A stretch of DNA of 64,000 nucleotides from Karstenula rhodostoma CBS 690.94 (lineage: Eukaryota; Ascomycota; Dothideomycetes; Pleosporales; Didymosphaeriaceae): the NCBI GenBank assembly GCA_010093485.1, contig MU001517.1, positions 62,001 to 126,000 of the forward strand. Direction: 5' to 3'. Shown here piece after piece: positions 21,964 through 32,689 of this stretch. Position numbers and translations under genes: made by a program. Each line of letters starts with the position of its first letter. The first letter of the stretch is position 1. The notes beneath the pieces are model-generated. The model was not told the origin of the DNA. It saw only the letters and a list, made by a program, of their open reading frames with translations, and made no database searches.

Positions 21964-23010
21964 ATGATTGGTGCTGAGCAAGTTAACTCCGCAATTGGTC
22001 GTCTAGTTCGTAGCCGCTACACTGAATACCTTCCTCTATTGGGCGCGTTCGTCTTCGCCAGCGACCAGTTCGCCGATGCCAAGTCTGGGTTTGCGTTGTA
22101 CAACCTCACTGCCGGGATTATGACAACGGACATTGCGGGGTGGTTCTCCCGTTGGTGCATGTCGCAAGGATTCGAAAGGAGCAGCAGCAGGGTGGTCTGG
22201 ACGGTGAATGACCGATCGCGAAGAAAGAAAGGGTGTTTGAGGGGTCCGCAAACAGCTGACGGCGTACTTGCGAGCATCATTGGCACAGTCGTTAACGCTA
22301 CCCTCCTCGCCATTACCATCCTCCAAGGGGACTGGTGGGGATTCGCAAACGCCGTATCAATGGTCCTATCGGTCGCTGTACGCGCCTACGTTGTCCAACA
22401 AAACCGCAACGCACTGGATGCCGCAGCAGAAAAGGCGCTCCATGAAACCAACAGCGAGGCCAAGATCGAGAAAATCCTAGTCATCCTCTCCGATGCCAGG
22501 ATGGTGACAATGTACGTCCCCGCAAATGTCGTGTACCGTTGTTTCGTCTCGAAGCCCGACCTCAAGCACAAGCGCCTATACTACAATATTCGCATGGTCG
22601 GATGGGCCGGTTTCGCGGTGCAAGTTGTGTCGCTGGGCATGTCTGGATTGGCGACGCAGCTCGTCACCGTGTCCATAATGGTCATGGCTACTATTGCGAC
22701 ACACTTCCATATTGGATGCCAGGAAGAGATTGTCGCGACAAGATTGTGCGCTGCGAAAGGGGAATTTGGGCCGAATCGAACCAGAAGAAAAGATGTTTAT
22801 GCCGCACTGGAGTTGGAGGGACACGAGGAAGAGAGCATGCTGGCATGGAACTTGATGCCGCACAAGACGACACCTTCTGCGACCTCGTGGTGGACTTCGT
22901 ATATGAAAGACAAAGAGGAATATAAGAAGCGTAGAAGTGGTGAGAACACAGTGCCGCAGCACGGGAGTATTCATTCGGGAGCGCTTAAGAAGGACGAATG
23001 CATGGTATAA
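21964..23010 (+). CDS. Predicted multi-pass membrane protein of unknown function (348 aa)
   Basis: An intronless frame with an ACCATG start context. Hydrophobic segments are visible at about residues 100-122 (ASIIGTVVNATLLAITIL), 127-147 (GFANAVSMVLSVAVRAYVV) and 212-245 (GWAGFAVQVVSLGMSG and ATQLVTVSIMVMATIAT). A weaker segment lies near residue 25. The loop between helices is basic and helical. The cytoplasm-like tail is charged and contains a WWTSYMKDKEEYKKRR segment. It resembles conserved fungal integral-membrane proteins without assigned function, and I cannot give a substrate. Confidence 0.72.
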   Translation: MIGAEQVNSAIGRLVRSRYTEYLPLLGAFVFASDQFADAKSGFALYNLTAGIMTTDIAGWFSRWCMSQGFERSSSRVVWTVNDRSRRKKGCLRGPQTADGVLASIIGTVVNATLLAITILQGDWWGFANAVSMVLSVAVRAYVVQQNRNALDAAAEKALHETNSEAKIEKILVILSDARMVTMYVPANVVYRCFVSKPDLKHKRLYYNIRMVGWAGFAVQVVSLGMSGLATQLVTVSIMVMATIATHFHIGCQEEIVATRLCAAKGEFGPNRTRRKDVYAALELEGHEEESMLAWNLMPHKTTPSATSWWTSYMKDKEEYKKRRSGENTVPQHGSIHSGALKKDECMV

Positions 23011-23118
23011 GACGGATCTAAGAGATGACTTCGAGGTTGGTGACGAAAACGCCCCCTCTGCCACGAAGTTTTAGGGCTTATAGCACCTGTAGTACAAGCA
23101 TTTTCCCGATGCTATGTT

Positions 23119-24075
23119 TCACTGTGCAACTCCAAACGTCGCACCGCCCCCATTCAGAAATTGCTCTTCTTGTTCAGTGTTCGTTCGTCCCAGAGCACCG
23201 TTGCGATGCGGATATCTTCCGAACTTTTCCAGTGGCTCTCTATGCATTCTCTCTGCTTTTAGAAACCCCTCCATCAGACGTTTGGACGCTTCATAGCCTT
23301 CCGAATTTTCGATGCGTTTTGAAAATTGCTCCGTAAGATTATCAAGCATTTTGTGGGCATCAATATCTTCGGAATGCTCCAATGGCAGGTAGAACCATAT
23401 TCTATGGGCGAAGGAGTTCTGCCATTGTGGATGGGTGTCTGGGCGGGAAATTGGCGATGATGCGGATTGTAGTGTTTTGACAAAGTCAAAAGCCATCCTG
23501 TTATAGTGCGTGTACACTTTTTTTAGGCCCTTGTTTGTACGGAAAATATTACGTGGCATTTGGTCGAGTAGAATCACCATACCCAGAGCTGTCCAAGCGG
23601 CTTTCGACCCGCCATCCCCCTTTTCTTCCGTTCGTATGGTTTCGAGCTCCTGTAGAAATGGCTTCGCAGTCGGCTCTGGCAGTCGTTCAGGACCGATGCT
23701 TTCTAACACGTGTGCGAAGTTGTCCTTGCAAATGCGGTCCAGGTCAGGGTCCCCGAGAAACCATTTCTTCATGAGACTATCATCCAACCTCCTCCCGTCC
23801 AGATCTGCCCCCACAAGCCAAATGTCGGTGACCTGTTTATACAAGTTTGGGGTGAAAACGTCCTTGTTAAGACGGAAGGAGGACATAGGGCGGGGACAGC
23901 GTGTGAGTAGTCTACGAGGATGAGCGCCTGTGTGCCGTAGCGCAATTCGATGCATAGGGTTGGGCGAGAGGGAAATCGATGGAGGTCGTGGTGATGGTGA
24001 TACTTTGAATTGTGATAACCCTAACGCGCTAACGATGGCCAGTTTGGGAACGATGACGTAATCCATATCATCCAT
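23119..24075 (-). CDS. DUF924-family protein (318 aa)
   Basis: An intronless frame. Family landmarks are seen: DIWLVGADLDGRR, ILLDQMPRNIFR, FYLPLEHSED, and the C-terminal signature PHRNGALGR followed by FLNGGGATFG. DUF924 proteins are small helical (TPR-like) proteins of unknown biochemical role found in bacteria and fungi. The first 60 residues are extra. From MHRIALRH they are Arg/Pro-rich and could be a mitochondrial presequence, with the conserved part starting near MSSFRLNKDV. It is tail-to-tail with the membrane-protein gene (108 bp apart). Confidence 0.85.
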   Translation of the reverse strand: MDDMDYVIVPKLAIVSALGLSQFKVSPSPRPPSISLSPNPMHRIALRHTGAHPRRLLTRCPRPMSSFRLNKDVFTPNLYKQVTDIWLVGADLDGRRLDDSLMKKWFLGDPDLDRICKDNFAHVLESIGPERLPEPTAKPFLQELETIRTEEKGDGGSKAAWTALGMVILLDQMPRNIFRTNKGLKKVYTHYNRMAFDFVKTLQSASSPISRPDTHPQWQNSFAHRIWFYLPLEHSEDIDAHKMLDNLTEQFSKRIENSEGYEASKRLMEGFLKAERMHREPLEKFGRYPHRNGALGRTNTEQEEQFLNGGGATFGVAQ

Positions 24076-24556
24076 TGAAGCTCACCGCTACCCAGGGCTG
24101 ATGTGCAGAACACGGACGTGGACCTCTGGATCTACGTTAATGGATATACACGCGATTTATGCAGCTCGGTCGTTCACGCTGCGGATTGAAATGACGGTAG
24201 TGGTCGGCGTTGAATTCGTAAGATGGCAATCACAGTAGGCATGCGCACAGCTTGGAAAGCAGTGCACGCAAAGAGTCACAATCAACAAGAATTTAACAAT
24301 GACGGAGACTAGGACTTGGAGCTGTATAGTTGTTCAACAAATCCGCTTGAATCCTTACATGAGCCTTCTCGCTTGGCGTCGCTTCCCTGCCGACTCGCGC
24401 TATGCACAAAGAGTCTATTGTGAACCCGATTAGGAAACATATATCGTTACACATGATCTGTGTGCCGCATGCTCACGAAGACCTTTCTAAGGCGTCATAG
24501 GACACCCTTAACTACTGCTCCTCTTTTACACACCTTCCAGTAGACAACGAGGCACG
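24076..24556. other. Divergent intergenic region (DUF924 / UstYa-like)
   Basis: It probably holds both promoters. No gene is seen. Confidence 0.5.
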
Positions 24557-25571
24557 ATGAGAACCGAAAAAGCGACTGATGGCCAAGACGTTGAACACAT
24601 GGAGGATCTCGAAAGTGCATCCTTGATACCAAACAAAGAATGCCACAGATGTTCATCCACCGCAAAAAGCAGTCGCCTCCGTCACGTATTCAAAACAATA
24701 GTACTCATCGCTTTGGCTTACATATGCTTCCTCGAAACGAACATACGTCTGGCCGTGCAGAGCCACGAGACCTACAGTCATCCTGCCGAAGGCTTACCGT
24801 ACTGTAAGAACACCAGTTTTTTCCTGGAAGGTCCTCGTCCCGCATTCGACTTCAGCTGACACCAACCAAGCTCCAGCCAACGACGTTGTTCAGTACGCAC
24901 CGAGAAGGATATGGCAGGATGGAGATTGGTCACAATATGACAAGAAACCCGGACCGGAGCTAGACGCACTATGGAATGAGCTTCTCACTGGTAGGTCAAT
25001 AACGATCATCACTCGATCTTTGGCATAGCTGACTCCAGGGCCATGACACAGGCCAAATCATCCGCGTCTCAGAGGCAGAGATGAAGCGCCAGGGCGAAAA
25101 CCTAACGCATCGGGTACAGCTGACCGACGGCGATTACCTGGGCACAATGTCAGTCTGGCACAGTCTCCATTGTCTTGAGAGATTGCGCAAAGTCATCCAC
25201 ATGGACTACTACCACGACAAGATTCCGGACTACAAGCCCGATACGGGAATATGGACGAAAGATCACTCCGGTGAGGAGCCATGATGTCCATCAAAATTCT
25301 TATCCCAGTGTGCTGACAGTAGGCAGATCACTGCATCGAGCGCCTACGAGACGATATCATGTGTCACCCGAACATCGCAGTCTACATTCCCGAGTGGGAT
25401 GAAACCCATACTCTGCCAGATGGATTCCGTATGATATCCAAAGGACAAACTACGTGTATCAACTGGGATGCGTTAGATCAATGGGCAAGAAAGAGGGCAC
25501 TGAAGGGAGGTGCATACACATTAAAACCTAATCCGTTTGGAGACGAGCATGGTGTACATATACACCATTAA
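24557..25571 (+). CDS. UstYa-like (DUF3328) single-pass membrane oxidase-like protein (276 aa)
   Basis: Exons are 24557-24803, 24871-24990, 25052-25270 and 25327-25571. There is a cytoplasmic N-terminus, one membrane helix (about residues 47-65, TIVLIALAYICFLETNIRL), then the luminal DUF3328 domain. That domain begins YSPANDVVQY and carries the two HxxHC-type metal motifs, HSLHC in exon 3 and DHCIERLRDDIMC in exon 4. Family members (UstYa/UstYb in ustiloxin biosynthesis) catalyse oxidative cyclisation of ribosomal peptides, and others act as oxidases or halogenases in metabolite pathways. The acceptor of intron 1 is AAG, chosen because it keeps the conserved SPA; a CAG six bases later is possible. 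No precursor or tyrosinase gene is adjacent. The nearest repeat-type secreted peptide gene is at 34 kb. Confidence 0.85.
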
Positions 25572-26249
25572 CCTCGTTCTGTTAAGTTGAGTCATTCGTA
25601 CATTATCTAATTGTGTGTTCATTAGCTCATAAAAAAACCACCGAAGCCACGGAGTTGCTCCCCATTCATGCCCAATACGCATAACATGCGATACCCTAAG
25701 CCAGTCCATTAACCGGAATCGGAAAGAGAACCCAATAGAGTGCTCTCATAATCGTCTCTATTCTATTCTTTGCGCCTTGGTCGTGCTCTGCTCAGTCATT
25801 CACCTTCGGGGGTGGCTTATCGAGTACCGTTTAATGAACTATAAACACGACCTTGGTTAACTTCTTCGCCTCCTTCGTTTTTGCCGGACGGTTTGTCCTG
25901 CGACTAGAGGTTCTTGAATCATGATAACGTTCGGTCGACGCACACATTGATTCAAGTGTCGCCGTAGCGCCTTCGTCCGCTGCGCAACGAATTCCACTTG
26001 AGCCATCTCACCGACGACGCGGTTGTCAACTGCATAGATGTAAAACCTTTCCCCAATTTTCGTCGCTCGTTCGTCGTTTGCGGCCGCTTTTCGGATGTGC
26101 TTGACTCCCAACAAGCCGTTGCTCCAAAGTGTTGACGACAAACTTTTTGGTGGGACCGAAACCTCGGAGAGGCTACGTGGCCTTGGCGCGTCCGAACTTT
26201 GAGCGCCGCACTGTCAAAGCCCCGGCACCTTCGACACTCCTCCACAGCA
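25572..26249. other. Intergenic region downstream of the UstYa-like gene
   Basis: No supportable gene is seen. Confidence 0.45.
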
Positions 26250-28016
26250 ATGGCAGTAAATTCACCAAATACGGTGATGGCGACACCCGGTACTTTCCCG
26301 TTTCTGCGGCTGCCGCGCGAGCTACGCGACAACATCTATCGACACTGGTAGGTCTACATTGTGGCGTTTGGATCCCAGACTAACTCTAAACCGCTAGTAA
26401 GCACCTCCACGCCTCGCCTTACATCCCATATAGTCACTGAGTCTCGACGGTAGATGTCTTGGTCAGAGATGGATACATTTACAACTTTGATACAAATCGA
26501 CTTGTTACTGCGGATAATGAGCCTATCGATTTCTCACTGGATTTGAGCTGCCGACAAATTGCACACGAAATGGCGGGTCTGGGTCTTGAGGTCAACAAAA
26601 TCACTTTCCACACCTACCGCTCAGACTCAACGTGGTTAAGGTAAGATACAAGATGAAACCTCTTTTAAGCTAAATCACTCGATTGACGTGACATGTCACA
26701 TTAGTGCTGCCCTCTTCAGCACAGCTCTTGAAAACGTCACGGCTCGCCAATCGATTCTTATCAACGAGCTAGCTCCCCGTCTCCTCACCGTCGATATAGC
26801 ACGCGCAATAACAGACGAATTCCCACAATTCGAATCTTTGTTGCAGCTCTGGCAAACAGGTGACGAAATAGCATTTCCCACACTTGGCGGATCCGCCAGA
26901 TTTCCCACCAACCTCCGTTGGGGAGAGCTCAGAACAATCTGGGTTGATTTCGTGCGCTGCACCCTTAGGAATCTGGCGAAGCATCCAGATTTCATCGACG
27001 AGGCTGAGCATACCGTGCAATCATGGAAGCCAACCCTCCCTGGGGAACGTTCTGCCACTCCATGGGATCCGGACGTTAACAACTGGAGATACGATGCCGC
27101 ATCACTGGCTGCTGCCCATCCTCTACTATGGGACATCCCCAATTTGGAAGCATCCACTAACTTAGCTCTACTTGCAGAGCCAGATCCCCTCGGAAAGCGG
27201 AAATGGAAGGCGAGGTCGAATGTGGACCTGTATGCGCATTCTGCTGCTTCAATAGCCATCAGATTTCTTGAATCTGTCTCATCAGCTGTTCAGGCACGAG
27301 TCCGACAGATCATCCTACTTGAAGATAGGGTAACTGTGGCCAACTCACCTTCGCACGTGCAAGGTCTACTTCCCTTCTATCGTGCTAACCCCCGGCTACA
27401 TATTCAAAGAGTAGTGAACGTATGGGAGGTGGGCATCACGCCTGAAACCAGATTCGCCATCGAACCCCTTCGGATATCAGCCATCACCAAGTCATTGGGT
27501 TGTTGGATCTTAGAGACTATGCGCCTCCAGGGACAGATACCAGAGGGCTCATTTCAGCTGATCCTGGACGGCAACCCAACTTTGGACATCACGTCTGAAG
27601 CATTTCGGTTAATGATGCATGGCGCAGCCCTTCACAATGCCCTGAACGAGTTGTTCGATAGACAAGTCCTTCCTCGACCCAGCTTGTTACACAGCAGTCG
27701 CAACCGCGCCTTCGCGTATCACTACAACGGTCTCTACGAAGCACTTCGGAAACTTGGAGATGGCCAATGCGCATCTTGGATTGATTGCAACTTTGAAATA
27801 GGCACCATGCCTGACACCCAAAGTCTGATTGAGGAACGATCAGGGTGGTCAGTTGAGGACTGGGAACATGAGTGGAATGAGCATCTGTTGCAGGAATTCG
27901 AGACTGGCGACCCATTGCCTCCGTATCGAGAGCTGCACCCTGTCTGTAAGACTGTCTGTCCATCTTTTAGTTCTGAGCTAACTCGCATCTCTGCACCAGC
28001 TATTGCGTACTGGTAA
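26250..28016 (+). CDS. 2EXR/F-box-like protein, copy 1 (exon 1-2 junction unresolved)
   Basis: Four blocks match the minus-strand paralogue at 41630-43315. Exon 1 (26250-26347) encodes the N-terminal motif FPFLRLPRELRDNIYRHW, typical of the 2EXR/F-box-like fungal proteins. The remaining exons are 26454-26640 (RDGYIYNFD, a CRQIAHEMAGLGL helix), 26705-27945 and 28000-28016 (ending SIAYW). Exons 2-4 join cleanly, but exon 1 ends with two leftover bases (TG, donor GTAGGT) where exon 2 needs one. Direct splicing gives TGA. The same mismatch is present in the paralogue. The protein is thought to be an adaptor-like or unknown family, and no catalytic motif is seen. It is either a gene with an unrecognised splice or a pair inactivated before duplication. 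Confidence 0.65.
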
Positions 28017-28634
28017 TGACTTTACATCCTTATTCGCCTTCTGCAAGCGAACGAGAGGACAAATTCCCTGGCATGCTTGTCCGCAGGCATCCGCAGATTA
28101 GAGCAATGGCTACGGGTCGTTGGAAAGAGGAATAATTCTGGCGATTGGATCGTAATGGACGTGAACGTAATGGATGTGGACGTATTGAACGGGGGTGGCA
28201 TATGTTTATGTTTGCCCCTTTTTTTGTATTCAACGAATTTACGCCTTCGCGTTTCAACCGAAAAGACTGAGAACGTTAAGCATTGGTGAACACATCTGAC
28301 CCTGGCGGAATTACTCGCCTTGTCGGCGTACCTATGATGTAGACTAACTAAGAACGCAAGATCGGGACTTCTTATTTGGATGGAAGCCAAGTGAATTTGG
28401 GTAAAAGCTTTCTCGGTTGAACGCGACGAAAAATTGCGGGAGCCTATAACAGACATAAAAACTACTTGACCCCTTCCCAGTACGTTCGTTGCTAAAAGTC
28501 GTACGCCGAACTCGTTGTCTCTGACCTCTCTCTAGTTCCGCGGTCTTATACCGCAGGCGTAAACAGTACGTAACACTTCCACATCACAGTGCGCTAGGCC
28601 AATCCTTACGTGAAACGAAATCTTTTACCGATGA
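28017..28634. other. Convergent intergenic region
   Basis: No supported gene is seen. Short frames here have no recognisable content. Confidence 0.45.
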
Positions 28635-30026
28635 TCATTTGGTATCATAGCATGGCGTTCCGCGATAGTTGTCCTCCGATGAGTACAAAGGCTGAGTCCC
28701 GGGCGTCGTCCTCAACGCTTCTTCCATAATCGCCAAAGCCTTATCTAACTGCTGCTCCGTCACAGTGAGGGGAGGCGCAATGCGGAAGACGCCCCCAAAC
28801 GATTCAATGGTCGCAAGCTGGGCCCACAACCCCATCTCTGTCATCTTGCGAGCCACTGCGTTCCCGACCTCTGGGGCACCGACTTTCGTCTTGCGATCTG
28901 CGACGATTTCGACACCAGCCATCAACCCCCGACCTCTGACATCACCGATACAGCCATAGCGTGACTGCAGTTTCCTCAATCCTGCCTGCAGTTTGACACC
29001 CAGCTGCTGCGATCGGGAAACAAGATCATCTCGAATGACGATCTCGAGGACTTTTGCACCGACAGCTGCGGGTAGTGGGTCGTTGATGTGCGTCGTGTAG
29101 AACAAAAACCCGTTCTCTTTGGCATGCTGTGCGATACTGTTCGATGTCACCACGGCACTCAGCGGTAGTCCATTCCCTAGAGTCTTGCTCAACGTCAAGA
29201 TATCCGGAACCACGCTTTTATCTTCTGCATGATGCGTGAACGCAAACATGTCTCCCGCTCTCCCTAGCCCTGTCTGCGCTTCATCGATGATGAGAAGCAT
29301 CCCTCTCTTGACGCAATGCTCTTTCATTGCTTTCAGATATCCGGGCGGCAACTCGAGCATGCCGCCACTGGATAGGATAGGTTCAAGAATCACAGCTGCA
29401 AGAGAGCCGCATGATTGCTTATCCAACAGATCGAACCCGTAGTCAAGCTCTGTCTTCCAATCGTAGGTCCCGTCCGCGTGTCTAAAAATCGAGCGATACG
29501 CGTTCGGGCTTGGAAGCACGAGATTCCCCGGCATCAACGGCCCGTAGCCTGCGCGACCTGCGTGGTACTGGGCACCAAGCGATACACCCGTCATTCCATG
29601 CCACGACGCAGCCAGGCCAACTATCTCGAATTTTCCAGTGTAGAATTTGGCGAGCCGGATCGCAGCCTCATTGCTCTCTCCTCCTGTGCTAAGAAAGAAC
29701 GCTTTGTCGAGGCCGTCTGGCGTAACACTGGTCAATCTTTTCGCGAGATTGATCACGGGCGGACTAATCATGCCGCTGAAGAGGTGGTCCAGGTGCTGCG
29801 CGTGCTCGTATATGACTTGAACAACTTCGGGATTGCCGTGGCCGATCAGACACGACATCTGCCCCGACGTGAAGTCCATCATTCGGTGGCCTGTGTGCGT
29901 CTCGACATAGATGCCGTCTGTTGAGGTGATGATCTCGCGATGGTAAGAGGTACCGTACGAGAGCAGATACTCGTCTGCATCTTGCTGCAGCTGCTCGGCG
30001 TCGATGCTGTCATAGGGGCGCGACAT
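28635..30026 (-). CDS. Class-III aminotransferase, 2,2-dialkylglycine decarboxylase-like (463 aa)
   Basis: An intronless PLP enzyme of fold type I. Seen in order: MDFTSGQMSCLIGHGNPEV (substrate region), STGGESNEAAIRLAK (phosphate loop), SWHGMTG (ring-stacking region), the PLP-aspartate block LLIIDEAQTGLGRAGDMFAF, and the Schiff-base lysine in LSKTLGNGLPLSAVV. C-terminal DVRGRGLMAGVEI and FRIAPPL blocks follow. The first of these (DFTSGQMSCLIGH) and the DEAQTGLGR context resemble dialkylglycine decarboxylases, which couple decarboxylation of 2,2-dialkylglycines to transamination of pyruvate. An ordinary omega-aminotransferase activity is possible. The length matches the family, the frame is intact, and there is no targeting signal. 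Confidence 0.88.
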   Translation of the reverse strand: MSRPYDSIDAEQLQQDADEYLLSYGTSYHREIITSTDGIYVETHTGHRMMDFTSGQMSCLIGHGNPEVVQVIYEHAQHLDHLFSGMISPPVINLAKRLTSVTPDGLDKAFFLSTGGESNEAAIRLAKFYTGKFEIVGLAASWHGMTGVSLGAQYHAGRAGYGPLMPGNLVLPSPNAYRSIFRHADGTYDWKTELDYGFDLLDKQSCGSLAAVILEPILSSGGMLELPPGYLKAMKEHCVKRGMLLIIDEAQTGLGRAGDMFAFTHHAEDKSVVPDILTLSKTLGNGLPLSAVVTSNSIAQHAKENGFLFYTTHINDPLPAAVGAKVLEIVIRDDLVSRSQQLGVKLQAGLRKLQSRYGCIGDVRGRGLMAGVEIVADRKTKVGAPEVGNAVARKMTEMGLWAQLATIESFGGVFRIAPPLTVTEQQLDKALAIMEEALRTTPGTQPLYSSEDNYRGTPCYDTK

Positions 30027-30561
30027 GGCGGGAGGATATAATATTGAAAGTGAAATGGGAAAATTAGTAGTTGATTCTCATGCCGCTTTTGCGAAAACAT
30101 ATACCCTACATACCATGTATGCTCGTGAAGAGCCGCAGTCGCAGGGTCATGGAGTTGCCCCACTCCGCCGTTTCCCGACGGCGAACCCAGGGTTCCAATC
30201 ACACGCAGTCCAACGGTCGAAACAAGCAGATGTTCTTCAACTACACCCAAGATTAGTATCCCAAACATTCAGCAAGCTATCGCGTAAAGCCTGCATGTAC
30301 GCATAATTACATGCGCGCCACCCTTACTCCCGTTTTTCTCGTCTCACTTGCTGATATCCGTCTCCACTGAAAAAAATGAGTAAGTCGCGAATCCAGTTCA
30401 CAAACAATCACAGCGTGGGACAGATGTGGAAAATGGTCGGCCTGTTTCGGCCATGCAATGAATTTGATATACAAGAAGTGAAGCCTCCATCAAGGAGATC
30501 GTCTGTATAGTCTCTCTAATCCAACACTCGAGCCTTCCTTCAACCATACATGTTGAAGAGC
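30027..30561. other. Intergenic region between aminotransferase and LPMO
   Basis: The aminotransferase promoter and the LPMO 3' flank lie here. No gene is seen. Confidence 0.5.
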
Positions 30562-31742
30562 TTAAGCAAGGAAAGCACGGGCGTGCCTCCTAACCTTCTT
30601 AGACGCGGCTGAGCTGTCAGCGGCATCGGCCTCCTCGAGGAAGGCAATGAATTCGGCGATGGTGTACTCCTTCTCTGCTGCGGGACTGGAAGGAGTAGCG
30701 GACGGGGCGGCAGCAGAGCTGCTCGGGGCAGGCTCAGCAACAGCAGTGGCAGTAGCCGAAGGGGCAGCGGAAGTCTGCGCAGAAGGGGCAGCGGAAGTCT
30801 GCGCAGCCGCCGTAGAGCTCGCAGGTACGGAGCTTGCGGGAGCAGAACTTGCAACTGCGGTAGCTGAAGCAGCGCTGGAAGCAGGCTTAGTGGCAGTGGC
30901 GGGAGGGGCGGTAGCGGCGGGAGCACCCTCAATCGAGCCGAAGGTCAGGAGCTGAGGAGTAGCCTCGGCTCCGCCTTCGATAAGGGCGGGGCCCGGCGCA
31001 GGGTAGCTGTCAAGAGGAGCGTGGATGCTGAATCCAAGGCCAGGGCCATCCTTGGTGTATGCGGACGGGAAGGTGACGGTGTCGGTCGGCTTCAACGAAC
31101 CGCTGCCACTGACAGTGAGCTGGTAGCATGCAACGTAATGCTGTGCACCTCCGGAGGCACTGGCAGCATGGAGAGCGATTGCCTCAGCACGGAGGAGGTA
31201 GTCGCCAGGGGCGAGATCGGCAGGGATCTTGAAGTCAAGCTTTCCACCTGCTGAATGTCAGTTACGTGCACTGACACCGTCAAAAGTTCCCTCAGCTTAC
31301 CGTTGTAGTTCATGTCCTTGGTACCCCAGAAGTCGTTGTCACCCTGAGTCGACCCAGGCGCCTTGGCCCAAGTGTTCTGGTACACCTTGAAGAAGTCTTC
31401 CGCGCCCGTAGCAGCCGCGGCATCTTCGACTGAGGCCATGTATGCAAGGACAGGACCCCAGTGAGCACCGCCAATACCCTCCTCCGTGCTCGAGCGGCTG
31501 TCATGTTGGTGCATCTCGATAGTGACTGTGTCACCAGCCGCAAACTCGCAGTTGCCCTCCGCATCAGCCGGGTTGACATTGCACTGCAACGCGGTGCTAG
31601 AGTAGTCCTCGATAGGGCTGTTGGACGGAACCTTCCTAACACAGGTGCTTCCAAGGTCCTCTCCGTTCTTCCAGAGGTACTGCCATGTGGCGTGTGCGTT
31701 GGCAGCGGCGGCAAAGCCAGCAACAACAGCGAAGGTCTTCAT
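30562..31742 (-). CDS. AA9 lytic polysaccharide monooxygenase with long Ala/Ser/Pro tail (375 aa)
   Basis: Exons are 31301-31742 and 30562-31247 on the minus strand. A signal peptide (MKTFAVVAGFAAAANA) precedes the mature N-terminal histidine (HATWQYLW). The second histidine of the copper histidine brace is in GGAHWGPV, and the axial-tyrosine region is HYVACYQLTV. AA9 enzymes are secreted copper oxidases that cleave cellulose or related glucans. The catalytic domain ends near residue 250. Then comes a linker of about 80 residues rich in A, S, P and T with short repeats (QTSAAPSA twice). There is no CBM1. The protein ends in a conserved-looking helix (EYTIAEFIAFLEEADAAD) and a basic tail (KKVRRHARAF). 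The function of this tail is unknown. Confidence 0.92.
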
Positions 31743-32689
31743 GTTTGATGAACGAGTGTGAAGTAAAAGAATGACGAAATAAGGAATGGAAGACTAAGTC
31801 AAAGTCGGTAGTGAAAGACAGTCAGCGCAGCTGCGATGTCTTTCCTCAAAGTCCGGAGGCGCTACATCTTATACCACCGGCAAGCCGAAGCGCCCATGCT
31901 GTCAACTGCAATTTGGATGCCGTGCATAGGTCGTTTCGTTTACCACCCGATAGCCGATTTCCATGCGTGGGCTCATGAGCATCTGGGATAGATTGCGCCA
32001 AGAAAGCTTGTTATGTACGTCGTATATGTTTGCCCCATTTTACGGTACTGGAGATCCGGAAACATTAGACAGGGGCTACAAACAGCTGTTTCCATTGGTG
32101 GATGATTTCGCTGGTGGGGGCAGAGCATGGACCAAGAGTTTGATCTTCGTGTCCGTGCCAACCCCAAGGTATTGGCAGGGTTTCATCCGTCATGCCAGCG
32201 GGCGTCTACGACCGGCGTCTAGCGAGATAAATTTGTGTTGGCCGTAATTTAGCCACAATGGGCGTCAGTACATGTATGCATCTGTAAAGGATAGGCCACA
32301 TGTAGAATCGCATTGGTAAACCTCTTCGGAGCGCTCAGTGACTCACCGCCACTTTGCCGATTGCTCCCGGTATCCTGATACTCACAATAAATCCATCTGT
32401 CGCTGCCTACTTGACACTTCCTACGCACACGCTGAATAAAAAAAATCGTGATTACAAAAAAAGCTTCAGACAGTACGCCAAGGAGGAGAACGCTGGAAGC
32501 GAACTTCGCGAAGTTGCTGTCGCCGATAAATCCCATGCACAATTTGTTTCCTGCCAGGTGCACCCATGCTCTCAAACCTGGTATATATACGCTCTTAGCG
32601 CATTTCTGCGCGAACATGTCATCTGTTCTTCGCTCTCGCCATTAATCTCGTATGACGCACCGTCGAGTACTCGGATATGACAGACACCC
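31743..32689. other. Intergenic region upstream of the LPMO
   Basis: The LPMO promoter lies at the left end. I see no supportable gene in the rest; a short frame at 31963-32247 has no recognisable features. Confidence 0.45.

Noticed and set aside
28022..28456. 144-codon minus-strand frame between the 2EXR-like gene and the aminotransferase
   Set aside because: No recognisable family, overlapping alternative frames and biased Ser/Arg composition. It is insufficient to call a gene.
31963..32247. 94-codon frame starting ATG upstream of the LPMO
   Set aside because: No signal peptide, no conserved-looking blocks and no neighbouring exon that would extend it.
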